Assembly (NCBI GenBank): GCA_003488005.1
Contig: DNND01000114.1
Location: 815-29,366, forward strand
Length of the DNA stretch: 28,552 nucleotides
Source: Blastocatellia bacterium
GTDB lineage: Bacteria > Acidobacteriota > Blastocatellia > Pyrinomonadales > Pyrinomonadaceae
Direction of reading: 5' to 3'
This document shows, in pieces, positions 6,489-14,166 of this stretch (position 1 is the first letter of the stretch; each line of letters begins with the position of its first letter). Position numbers and translations under genes: made by a program. The notes below the pieces were generated by a model. That model did not search any database and was not told the DNA's origin. It saw only the letters and a program-made list of their open reading frames with translations.

Positions 6489-8444
6489 TTAATTCACCGA
6501 AACCGATGCGAGGTTATCGTTCTCAAGTTCGACGAGACTGTCGGATACCGCAATTTCGCGCGTAACCTTTTCGAGCTTATGGCTCGACTTGGCACGGTAC
6601 ATGGCTTGGTCGGCTGCAACCAATAACTGATCCAACGTTTCTCCTTCAATGCCAAACGTTGCGGTGCCGACGCTGATGCCGACCCGGGCCTCGCCGTTCC
6701 CGCGAATCTTCAACGAGAATTCGGAGACTGCCGTTTCAATGCGATTGCGCAGATCCTCTACCTGATTGCCAACCAACTCCTGAACGATCGCTACGAATTC
6801 ATCACCTGCATAGCGAGCCAGAAAATCGTATTCGCGTAACTGCCCCTGGATGATTCGTCCCATCTCGCGCAACATCTTGTCGCCCACCTTATGCCCAAAC
6901 GTGTCGTTGACGATCTTAAAGTCATCAAGGTCAAGCATGACCACCTGGAAGGGCCGGTCTGTACGACGCGCGCGGGAAGCTTCTTCGTCAAAACGCAGCG
7001 CAATGTAGCGGGCATTTGGCAAACCGGTGAGAGGATCGGTCAGCGCGTTAGATTCAGCGACAGCATGATGCATTGCGTTTGACAATGCGTCAGACGCGAG
7101 ACGCGTTACCGTTTCCAACAGTCTCATGTGATCGTCAGTGTACGCATCGAGTTCTGCTGAGTAGACAGAAACGGCCCCCAGTAGAATGTCTTCTTTAAAG
7201 AGCGGCAACGAGGCCATCGAACGGTATTCGCGCTCAATCTCCAGGCCGGCGAAATCAAGACTCGGATGAAGTTGATTAATCGGGCTACGATTTGCCAGCG
7301 CAAAACCAGTGACGCCTTCGCCTGGTTTGACACATCTGGCGGCGAGACATTTAGCATTTCGACCCGCAACGTGCGCGGTGGTCGCGAACCCTTTCAACTC
7401 GTCATACAGATAAACAACGCAGGTATCAAATGGCACCACGTGGCCAACCTTGTCGACCAGTATCTCCACCGTGTTCTTTACATCCAGCGAGGAGCCGAAC
7501 GTTCGCGCAATCTCATAGAGCGCGTAGACTTCCTGATGCGCACTCTTTATCTGATCGTAAGCCATGTAACAGCCGCGCTCGCGGGTTTGAGTCATATCAA
7601 CTTCGTTTAGCTCGATCGGCTCATGAGTCTCAGTCGGCGGCAATTGCTGCGGCAATCCAAGCGCTGCGATTTGCGATTCAAATCGAGGCAAATGCTTGAT
7701 GAACAACTCAACGACGTTAGGATCGAAATGACTGCCCGAACCGCGCAGCAGAAAAGCGAGCGCTTCGTCGCGCGTCATACCACGCCTGAAGGGACGATCT
7801 TCTCTAACTGAATCAAAGCAATCGACAACCGAGATAATGCGCGCGGTGATGGGAATCTGTTCGCCTTTCAAGCCGTCAGGATAACCATGTCCATCCCATT
7901 GTTCATGATGGTGACGCACGATTGGGGTTACCGGATAAGGAAAATCAATGCGACTGAGAATCTGCGCGCCCACTGTCGTGTGGATCTTCATCTTCTCAAA
8001 CTCAGCCGGCGTTAGCCGACCGGGTTTATTAATGATGTGAGCGGGCACGGCGAGTTTGCCCACATCATGAAGCAATGCGCCGGCCTTGAGCGCCGCGATC
8101 TCGGGTGAGCCCAGCCCCAGCACCTTTCCCAGACCCGCGGCATAAACCTGTACGCGACGCACATGACAATGCGTGGTCTGATCCTTGGCGTCTATGGCTG
8201 TTGCCAGCGCTTCCGCGGTGGCAAAGTGCATGCGGCTCAACTCTTCGGTCTCACGCGTCTTGGCGGTAAGGCGGGTCCAAATGAGATAAATCACCTGTGC
8301 CCCGGCAAACAACGTAATGGCCAGGAATACAAGCGAGAGCATTTGAGTAATGGCCCAGGCCGCAATGAAAGCGCCGCCGGCGATAATAAGAAGCCGGTAA
8401 TGCCTTACCAAGAAATTTCGCTCAATCTGTTCGAGCTGATTCAT
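6489..8444 (-). CDS. Membrane HD-GYP / GAF / GGDEF cyclic-di-GMP enzyme
   Basis: A 651-residue inner-membrane protein that both domain families predict to make and break cyclic-di-GMP. Two membrane segments (about 17-58) precede an HD-GYP domain (about 70-260) with H126/D127, HHHEQWDGHGYP and the usual GLKGEQIP tail. A GAF domain follows (about 305-455), then a GGDEF domain (about 465-625). The diguanylate cyclase signature is AGDEF (546-550), a variant accepted in active enzymes. An RxxD inhibitory site (R537-D540) stands exactly five residues before it, so product inhibition is likely. The start at ATG 8444 has AGGAG six bases upstream. The order HD-GYP then GGDEF is the reverse of the common arrangement. 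The gene stands alone in its direction. Confidence 0.93.
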   Translation of the reverse strand: MNQLEQIERNFLVRHYRLLIIAGGAFIAAWAITQMLSLVFLAITLFAGAQVIYLIWTRLTAKTRETEELSRMHFATAEALATAIDAKDQTTHCHVRRVQVYAAGLGKVLGLGSPEIAALKAGALLHDVGKLAVPAHIINKPGRLTPAEFEKMKIHTTVGAQILSRIDFPYPVTPIVRHHHEQWDGHGYPDGLKGEQIPITARIISVVDCFDSVREDRPFRRGMTRDEALAFLLRGSGSHFDPNVVELFIKHLPRFESQIAALGLPQQLPPTETHEPIELNEVDMTQTRERGCYMAYDQIKSAHQEVYALYEIARTFGSSLDVKNTVEILVDKVGHVVPFDTCVVYLYDELKGFATTAHVAGRNAKCLAARCVKPGEGVTGFALANRSPINQLHPSLDFAGLEIEREYRSMASLPLFKEDILLGAVSVYSAELDAYTDDHMRLLETVTRLASDALSNAMHHAVAESNALTDPLTGLPNARYIALRFDEEASRARRTDRPFQVVMLDLDDFKIVNDTFGHKVGDKMLREMGRIIQGQLREYDFLARYAGDEFVAIVQELVGNQVEDLRNRIETAVSEFSLKIRGNGEARVGISVGTATFGIEGETLDQLLVAADQAMYRAKSSHKLEKVTREIAVSDSLVELENDNLASVSVN

Positions 8445-9025
8445 CCGCGCTCCTATCGTTTCCCTAGGCTTTCAAATGCAAGAACATACTGTCGTATTTC
8501 ATTGGCAGTGAAGTCTCTCACTCAGTTCGATGGGCCAAAGCAAGCTGGGAGCAACTCAACTTGCTTTGGCCCTTGATCGGGGCAAGCCGGCAAGCCTTGC
8601 GGGCCCGCCTTGCTGGGTGAGAGTTTGTCAAAGTAGCGCGGCGATTTTTTGGCGCGCGCTGTCGAAAATTTTGGCGGCTCCGGACTCCGTGCGGAGAGCC
8701 CGTGAAGCCCTGAGCTTCTCAGCCGCGCAATCCCTTTCTCAATTGTTGTGCCGCAAGCGGCGAGATGTGATCTTGCGACAATGGGTCGACTTATCAAGGT
8801 CTTTTTAAACCGAATTGCAGAAGAAACTCTTACGCTTGTTGTCGGGATTCAATCTGACGGGTCAGAGTGATGGCTTCGGTCAGACTGCGGCGTCGATTGG
8901 TTGACAACGTCTAAACGACAGGGCAACCTTCGTGAGTTACACCAATATGAGCGAATGGCTTGATGTGAAGTGGTTGTTCATGACCGTTTCAGGCCTCGCT
9001 TTTTTTGATCGTGGGAGGGACGCGC
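8445..9025. other. 581-base intergenic region between divergent genes
   Basis: The region separates the divergent HD-GYP/GGDEF and MFS genes. It must contain both promoters, but I see no match I would defend. It holds the long hairpin at 8532-8572. Reading frames within it lack ribosome-binding sequences and have the Pro/Ser/Arg-rich look of non-coding translation. Confidence 0.5.
8532..8572. repeat. Perfect 13-bp inverted repeat, 15-base loop
   Basis: GGGCCAAAGCAAG at 8532-8544 and its exact complement at 8560-8572 form a strong hairpin, with no T-run on either side. It is upstream of both flanking genes, so it is not an obvious terminator. It may be a palindromic dispersed repeat or a small structured RNA. 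Confidence 0.7.
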
Positions 9026-10414
9026 GTGGCGAAAGCCGTCAGCAAAAGAATAACGACGACTAAGTCTGCCGGTTATATCGAGCTGCTGCGCGGCAATCGA
9101 AATTTTCGCCAGCTTTGGCTGGGGCAGGTTGTCAGCCAGATGGGAGACTGGTTTGACACGATTGCTCTTTACACAATCATCCTCAATCTGACCGGATCCG
9201 GCCGGCACATTGGGTTGTTGATGGTGGCCCGGTTTGTGCCCAGCTTCGTCTTTGGATCGCTGTCGGGTGTGGTTGCGGACCGCTTTAACCGCCGCACCAT
9301 TATGATCGTGTCCGATCTGCTGCGGGCTGTCGTCGTGCTCGGTTTTCTGTTTGTGCGACGCGCCGATCAGTTGTGGATCATCTATTTTCTGACTGTCCTG
9401 CAACTCGCTTTCTCTACTTTCTTCGAGCCGGCAAAGACCGCAGTCATTCCATCGATCGTTTCCGATCGCGAGTTAGTAGCCGCCAACGCGATTTCTTCCG
9501 TCACCTGGTCGGCGATGTTGACGCTGGGTGCCGCAATCGGCGGCGTGGTGACCGGATTATTCGGGACCGACGTTTCATTCATCCTCGACGGCCTATCATT
9601 TCTGCTTTCCGCGGCTTTGATTGCCAGCGTTCGTATACCCAAACGACCGCCGCGTGAGAAACAAAAGTTAACAATGAGCCGTGCGCTCGGTATCACAGAA
9701 ACTGTCGAAGGCGTCCGCTACGTGAAAAAGCGGCCGCGCGTATTGGCCCTGCTGTTGGTGAAACCGGCCTGGGGTATGGGTGGCGGCATTCTCACTTTAC
9801 TGGCTGTTTTTGGCGAAAAGATTTTTCCGGTGGGCCATAGCGCTGCCACGGGCATCGGTGTTTTGTTTGCAGCGCGCGGCATTGGCACCGCGGTTGGGCC
9901 AATTGTGGCGCGGCGCATCGCCGGCGAAGGCAAAAAGCGCATGCAGTTCTCTATCGGGATCGCCTTCTTAATCGGTGGCGTCTTCTACATGGCATTTGGC
10001 GCGTCAACCAGTTTTGTGGTTGCGTTGATTGTTTTAGGTATCGCTCACACGGGCGGAAGTATTTTGTGGGTCTTCTCCACCGTACTGTTGCAACGCGGCG
10101 TTGAAGACAATTTTCGTGGGCGAGTGTTTGCAGCCGAGCTGGCGTTGTTAACGCTGACGATGGCTGTGTCAAACTATGCCACCGGCGCTTTGCTCGATCC
10201 GATTGGTCTATCGCCTCGCGTCGTATCGATCGGCATCGGCGCATTCTTTCTGTTGCCCGGACTGGCGTGGTTTGCTACGCAACGTTGGTGGGACCAGGAC
10301 AAACGCGAACCGGGGAACGCTATCAGCGGCGTGAGTGTGATGGAGCCGGGTTTGGTAGCGGAACTCGTTGCGCCGCCAGTTTCAACTGAAAGCCTGGACG
10401 AGCTGAAACGCTAA
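9026..10414 (+). CDS. MFS efflux transporter (EntS/MFS_3-like)
   Basis: A 462-residue permease with about twelve hydrophobic segments. After a charged N-terminus it reads LWLGQVVSQMGDWFD, typical of the MFS_3 group that exports siderophores and drugs. The family motif G-x3-D-R-F-x-R-R lies at 81-90, between the second and third segments, and FFEPAKTAVIPSIV follows the fourth, as usual in this group. I chose the GTG at 9026 over the TTG at 9005 because GGGAGGGA stands about six bases before it. The substrate cannot be told from sequence. The LOG-like gene follows 86 bases downstream on the same strand. Confidence 0.88.
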   Translation: MAKAVSKRITTTKSAGYIELLRGNRNFRQLWLGQVVSQMGDWFDTIALYTIILNLTGSGRHIGLLMVARFVPSFVFGSLSGVVADRFNRRTIMIVSDLLRAVVVLGFLFVRRADQLWIIYFLTVLQLAFSTFFEPAKTAVIPSIVSDRELVAANAISSVTWSAMLTLGAAIGGVVTGLFGTDVSFILDGLSFLLSAALIASVRIPKRPPREKQKLTMSRALGITETVEGVRYVKKRPRVLALLLVKPAWGMGGGILTLLAVFGEKIFPVGHSAATGIGVLFAARGIGTAVGPIVARRIAGEGKKRMQFSIGIAFLIGGVFYMAFGASTSFVVALIVLGIAHTGGSILWVFSTVLLQRGVEDNFRGRVFAAELALLTLTMAVSNYATGALLDPIGLSPRVVSIGIGAFFLLPGLAWFATQRWWDQDKREPGNAISGVSVMEPGLVAELVAPPVSTESLDELKR

Positions 10415-10500
10415 AGACGACAGCCAGATCCATTCAATGAACTGCTTGATAAAAGCGAGTCAAAAAAAGCGGGCGTCAAGCCGCGGCGGTCCAAAAAGGT

Positions 10501-11043
10501 ATGAAGATCAAAGTCGGAGTGATGGGCTCGGCCGGCGAAGCTTCGCCGGATACTAAAGACGCGCTGGTGGAAAAAGCGCAAGCGTTGGCGCAGGCTATTG
10601 CGTCGCGCCAACTGCTGCTTTTGACGGGCGCCACTACCGGCATCGTTTATGTCGTCGGCAAAGTGGCGCATGATGCCGGCGTCTTTCATGTCGGCGTCTC
10701 GCCTGCCGAGAATAGTAAAGCGCATGTCGAAAAATTCAAACTGCCGCTCGACGCCTGTGATCTTATTGTCTACACAGGATTTGGTTTGAAGGGCCGGAAT
10801 GTTGTGCTGGTCAGATCGTGCGACATCGTTTTGTTTATTGCCGGAGCCATGGGCTCGCTAAACGAATTCACGATTGCCCACGATGAAGGCAAAGTCATCG
10901 GCTGTCTCAGCGGCACCGGCGGCGTTGCGGATGCGGCAGATTATCTCTTGCAAAAGTTCTCGAAGGATATGGGCGCGCGCGTTTTTCAGGATGGCGATCC
11001 GGAAAAACTGCTTGATGCTTGTTTGGGAAGTTTTACTAGTTAG
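10501..11043 (+). CDS. LOG/TIGR00725-like Rossmann protein
   Basis: A 180-residue single-domain protein of the SLOG/lysine-decarboxylase-like superfamily. It starts with a beta strand and loop (KVGVMGSAGEAS), then shows TGATTGIVYVVGKVAHDAG, the conserved Arg in KGRNVVLVRSCD (R99), and an Ala/Gly loop with a Glu (AGAMGSLNEF, 114-123). The last corresponds to the PGGxGTxxE phosphoribohydrolase motif of LOG enzymes, but Pro, Gly and Thr are changed. True cytokinin-style nucleotide hydrolase activity is therefore uncertain, while nucleotide or sugar-phosphate binding is likely. The ATG at 10501 is the only start in the frame; AAAAAGG lies immediately before it, too close to be a good ribosome site. 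A possible hairpin follows the stop. Confidence 0.75.
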   Translation: MKIKVGVMGSAGEASPDTKDALVEKAQALAQAIASRQLLLLTGATTGIVYVVGKVAHDAGVFHVGVSPAENSKAHVEKFKLPLDACDLIVYTGFGLKGRNVVLVRSCDIVLFIAGAMGSLNEFTIAHDEGKVIGCLSGTGGVADAADYLLQKFSKDMGARVFQDGDPEKLLDACLGSFTS

Positions 11044-11072
11044 CGGAACTGCTTGAGCTATTCCGGCAGTTC
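11044..11072 (+). terminator. Stop-proximal hairpin (possible weak terminator)
   Basis: GAACTGC (11046-11052) pairs with GCAGTTC (11066-11072). CGGAA with TTCCG (11044-11048, 11061-11065) is a competing pairing. There is no T-run, so termination is doubtful. The sequence resembles the hairpin after the PxKF gene at 1075-1112. Confidence 0.35.
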
Positions 11073-11090
11073 TCCAACAGGGAGAGAATC

Positions 11091-11882
11091 ATGGACTTAG
11101 GAATAAAAGATCGCGTGGCACTGGTTGCTGCTGCCAGCAAGGGGATCGGTTTCGCGGCGGCACGGGAACTCGCCAAAGAGGGCGCGCGTGTTTTCCTGTG
11201 CTCGCGTGACGAAAAACGCGCGAGTGAGGCCGCGCAAGAACTCCATGATGAAACCGGCGCCACCGTTGCGGGCATTGGCGCCGACGTTACCGATAACGAA
11301 TCGGTGGAACGTTTCGTCAAACTCGCGCTCGAACGCGCCGGCCGCATCGACATTCTGGTAAACAACGCCGGTGGTCCACCGTCGACGACTTTCGTAGATA
11401 CGGACCTCGAGATGTTTCGCAAAGCATTTGAGTTGAATGCGCTGTCGGCGATTCGCCTGGCTAAACTGGTTCTACCGGGCATGCGAGCGCAGAAGTGGGG
11501 CCGCATCGTAAACATCACTTCAGTTTCGGTGAAGCAGCCCATCGAGGGCTTGTTGTTGTCGAATACGGTGCGCGCCGGTTTGACGGGATGGGCCAAAACA
11601 GTCTCGACCGAAGTTGCGGCGGATAATGTCACTGTCAATAATGTTGCACCCGGCTACACGTTAACGGAGCGACAGGAGGAATTGGCAACTGCTCGCGCCG
11701 CCGCAACGGGCAAGCCAAAAGAAGAGATGATCGGCTTGTGGGCTGCGCAAGTGCCGATGCGGCGTCTGGCTAGTCCGGAAGAGATTGGCGCGGCGGTAGC
11801 CTTCCTGGCTTCGGAACGCGCGTCCTACATAACCGGCGTCACGCTGCAGGTCGACGGCGGTTGGGTGCGGAGTCTGTTGTAA
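11091..11882 (+). CDS. Short-chain dehydrogenase/reductase-like protein (BKR-like, degenerate active site)
   Basis: A 263-residue SDR-fold protein; the closest named group is the beta-ketoacyl-reductase-like SDRs. It has the Rossmann beta-alpha-beta, an NNAG motif at 91-94, tetrad Asn N116, Ser S144, and a normal C-terminal substrate-loop and dimer region ending ITGVTLQVDGGW. Two things differ from classical SDRs. The nucleotide loop reads AAASKGIG instead of TGxxxGIG. The YxxxK pair is SNTVR (S157, R161), so both the catalytic Tyr and Lys are missing. A known SDR subgroup shares such changes. NAD(P) binding is plausible but reductase chemistry is doubtful. It has GGGAGAG five bases before the ATG. 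Its stop TAA shares a base with the next start (TAATG), so the pair is translationally coupled. Confidence 0.88.
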   Translation: MDLGIKDRVALVAAASKGIGFAAARELAKEGARVFLCSRDEKRASEAAQELHDETGATVAGIGADVTDNESVERFVKLALERAGRIDILVNNAGGPPSTTFVDTDLEMFRKAFELNALSAIRLAKLVLPGMRAQKWGRIVNITSVSVKQPIEGLLLSNTVRAGLTGWAKTVSTEVAADNVTVNNVAPGYTLTERQEELATARAAATGKPKEEMIGLWAAQVPMRRLASPEEIGAAVAFLASERASYITGVTLQVDGGWVRSLL

Positions 11883-12520
11883 TGCAGGACCACTCCACGA
11901 TCGTTGCACGATTTGCAGAAAGCGATGTTTTGGTTGGCGACTTCGAGCATCCGGCCTGGGCAACCGCGCAACCGGCTTTCATTCATCGCTATTGGTCCGG
12001 CGCAGACGCGCCGCCGTCGCGCCACGCTGAAGCGCGCATAATCTGGTCCGCCGAGGCGTTAACACTGCGCTTTGAAGGCAAACAAACCGAACCGCTGCTA
12101 ATTAATACCCTTCCTCAACTAGACAAAAAAACGATCGGTCTTTGGAAAAGAGATGTTTGCGAATTTTTTGTTGCGCCAGATGCAACGCAGCCGCAGCGCT
12201 ACCTGGAATTCGAAGTTGCGCCAACCGGTGAATGGCTTGACCTCGCAATCGAGTTGATTGATGACGCGCGCCATACGGATTGGGAATTTCAATCGGGAAT
12301 GACAGCGGCGGCGCGAGCGGTAGGTGACCAGGTTATTATCGGTATGCGAATTCCGTGGAGTGATTCACTTCCGCGGCCGCAGGTGGGCGATCTCTGGCGT
12401 GCGAATCTTTTTCGTTGCGTTGGACCAGGCGATGAACGCTATATCGCCTGGCAACCGACGAGGACGCAGCAACCCAACTTCCATGTTCCGGAAGCCTTCG
12501 GCCGGCTGGAGTTTGTTTGA
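11882..12520 (+). CDS. Carbohydrate-binding family 9-like protein
   Basis: A 212-residue protein with a CBM9-like/DOMON-like beta sandwich. It is recognised from the W-K-R-D-V-C-E-F-F-V segment followed by RYLEFEVAPTGEWLDL and the C-terminal DLWRANLFRC...YIAWQPT stretch. No signal peptide is visible, so it would be cytosolic. Similar stand-alone domains occur widely next to sugar or lipid enzymes, but the ligand is unknown. The ATG at 11882 overlaps the preceding SDR stop as TAATG. I chose it over an in-frame upstream start because the overlap is the standard coupling arrangement. It is convergent with the PilZ gene, and I see no terminator in the 58 bases between them. Confidence 0.8.
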   Translation: MQDHSTIVARFAESDVLVGDFEHPAWATAQPAFIHRYWSGADAPPSRHAEARIIWSAEALTLRFEGKQTEPLLINTLPQLDKKTIGLWKRDVCEFFVAPDATQPQRYLEFEVAPTGEWLDLAIELIDDARHTDWEFQSGMTAAARAVGDQVIIGMRIPWSDSLPRPQVGDLWRANLFRCVGPGDERYIAWQPTRTQQPNFHVPEAFGRLEFV

Positions 12521-12578
12521 ATGGGTTGGACCAGGGGAGCTGGCAGGAAGATCGCACGACTATTCAGGAAGGATGACG

Positions 12579-13004
12579 TTATGTTAATCCAGTCACGTAC
12601 TGCGTGAACCGCTCGCGATCGGAGTCACTCATCTCAACGATCTTCGCGCCGATCAAGTAACCTGTCTCCGTTTCGTGTTCTTCAAGACTTTCGTAACGGA
12701 TCGGCGCTACCTTCATCTCGATACTTCCTTCGGGGAGTTCCAGCCTTACGCTTAGTTTGCGATTCTCTCCTACGAGATGATGTTCGCCCAGCAGGATGCT
12801 CGGCACAATCAGCGCAATCCCATCAACGCTGACGTCCAGCGTGTGTCCCTTTAATGTGGCACTCTGTCGAGCTCCATTAAGTTTGGTTGCCGTGCCGGCA
12901 AGTGAAAGAGTGAAAGCCAGCCGCGCATTTTGGCGCTTAGCACGACGGCGGTCGCCGACAAACCGTCGCAAATGTGAAACCAGAGATCGTGCCAGTTCCG
13001 GCAT
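12579..13004 (-). CDS. PilZ-domain cyclic-di-GMP receptor protein
   Basis: A 141-residue protein: a short basic N-terminal helix followed by one PilZ domain. The arginine motif is present (R20/R24 and R24/R28, in RRRAKRQNAR), as is the D-x-S-x-x-G motif (D57, S59, G62). Both cyclic-di-GMP contact sets are therefore intact and binding is likely. Ahead of the ATG at 13004 is AAGGA with a ten-base spacer. A promoter candidate lies about 165 bases upstream. There is no output domain, so it probably acts by contacting another protein. The membrane cyclic-di-GMP enzyme in this window is a possible source of its ligand, but the two genes are 4 kb apart. Confidence 0.88.
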   Translation of the reverse strand: MPELARSLVSHLRRFVGDRRRAKRQNARLAFTLSLAGTATKLNGARQSATLKGHTLDVSVDGIALIVPSILLGEHHLVGENRKLSVRLELPEGSIEMKVAPIRYESLEEHETETGYLIGAKIVEMSDSDRERFTQYVTGLT

Positions 13005-13167
13005 TTTTTTGCGTCCTTCTAATTCTGCGTGGTGGCAACAAACAATTCGCGAACGGCAAGATGGTGTGAAAGCACTTCTTCGGAAAATTCAGTTCTGCGG
13101 AAATATTAGCTGCCGCTTTTAGAGGAGGGGGGCAAATCAGGGAGCGAGCATCGGGAAAATCACATCC

Positions 13168-13196
13168 ATTCTAGGCACCCTGAACGCGGGAAGCAA
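13168..13196 (-). promoter_or_regulatory. Sigma-70-type promoter of the PilZ gene
   Basis: On the minus strand there is a -35 TTGCTT (13196-13191), a 17-base spacer, and a -10 TAGAAT (13173-13168; five of six matches). It implies a leader of about 155 bases before the ATG at 13004. The rest of the 286-base gap holds no gene I can see. Confidence 0.5.
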
Positions 13197-13290
13197 TAGA
13201 AACTTCAAAAGCGCACTAAGACGGGCGCTTTGGCGGGAAACTAAGGTAAGGACAATCGCGCAACAGTTACACCATGGGCGCGCGTTCTTT

Positions 13291-14076
13291 TCAAGGCGTC
13301 AATGGCTTGCCATTCTTGTCGCCGCTGCGAACACCGGCGGCGTCCATGTAGAACGAAAGCTTTCCGGTGCGGCCATACTGGGCGGGCTCAGCCCCTGCGT
13401 TCCAGCTCTTTCCGGCATCAAGGCTGTTGATGTGAAAACGGTACCCGGTTGACTCAACGCCTTCAAGATCTTTTGGCAACAGGCCGGCGGTGATCAAAGT
13501 TGCCAGGTCGGCAAACAGTCCATTGTGCTGTTGACTGTAGAGCAGCTGGGCCAGCGAGATGCGCGTCAACATGTCCTGCACATCACTGTGGTGAGCATCG
13601 ATCCGGGCGTTGAAGAAGAATTCTTTGCCGGCTTTCTTCACGAGTTGTAAGCTGTCTCGATCCCCAACCACCCAACTACCATCGAGTTTGATAAGCGTGG
13701 TTGGCTCCAACTGGTCCTTGCCCTCCGTGTCCAGTATTTTGATGAAAACGGTGGCAACATCACTACTTATTTGCTCGCCAGTAATGTTCACGTCGGTCGG
13801 CATCTTCTCTTTGACAGCCAAGGCTATTCTTTCAAAGTCCGGACGCAAATCTTCAAATTCCTGCTTCTTCAAACCGTCGATCGCAGCTTTGTATATCGAC
13901 AAGTCAAAAGCCTCGCGAAATTTCTTCTCGCGCATTGCCTTATAAAACTCGCGCACGGTGTCCGAAGGTGATCGCTGTGGTTGCTGCGACACAACCACGC
14001 CGGCAGACGAAAACATTAACAAGCCTGCCAGAACGACGCTTTGAAACAATCGAGAATTTGTCACTGGAGCGCGCAT
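13291..14076 (-). CDS. Secreted protein: NTF2-like/DUF4878-like domain plus pilin-like C-terminal domain
   Basis: A 261-residue exported protein. The ATG at 14076 gives a clean signal peptide (LFQSVVLAGLLMFSSAGVVV, cleavage near the following SQQ) with AAGGA nine bases upstream. The longer frame beginning at 14160 would bury it. The N-terminal half (DTVREFYKAMREKKFREAFDL and following) looks like the DUF4878/NTF2-like proteins that carry stress-type lipocalin-sized pockets. The C-terminal 75 residues (YSQQHNGLFADLATLITAGLLP, then YGRTGKLSFYMDAAGVRSGDKNG) look like the globular part of a type IV pilin or pseudopilin, without the N-terminal pilin helix. The function is unknown; the family resemblances are by eye. 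Confidence 0.65.
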   Translation of the reverse strand: MRAPVTNSRLFQSVVLAGLLMFSSAGVVVSQQPQRSPSDTVREFYKAMREKKFREAFDLSIYKAAIDGLKKQEFEDLRPDFERIALAVKEKMPTDVNITGEQISSDVATVFIKILDTEGKDQLEPTTLIKLDGSWVVGDRDSLQLVKKAGKEFFFNARIDAHHSDVQDMLTRISLAQLLYSQQHNGLFADLATLITAGLLPKDLEGVESTGYRFHINSLDAGKSWNAGAEPAQYGRTGKLSFYMDAAGVRSGDKNGKPLTP

Positions 14077-14102
14077 CAGTAAAATCCTTTTGCTCAAACC
14101 TA

Positions 14103-14131
14103 AGGCGCGCCCCGGGCTAAGCAGCGCGCCT
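14103..14131 (-). promoter_or_regulatory. Hairpin between the OPT gene and the secreted-protein gene
   Basis: A perfect 8-bp stem AGGCGCGC / GCGCGCCT encloses a 13-base loop. A -10-like TATACT sits at 14141-14136 on the minus strand just before it, with no convincing -35. It could be the 5' end of the secreted-protein mRNA or the terminator of the OPT gene (stop at 14167); it lacks a T-run. Confidence 0.4.
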
Positions 14132-14166
14132 GAAAAGTATAAACTAAAAAACCCAGCCAAAGAGAA

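Noticed and set aside
8522..8797. 91-codon minus-strand frame over the long hairpin
   Set aside because: Runs through the palindrome, no ribosome site, Pro/Ser/Arg-rich as in translated non-coding DNA.
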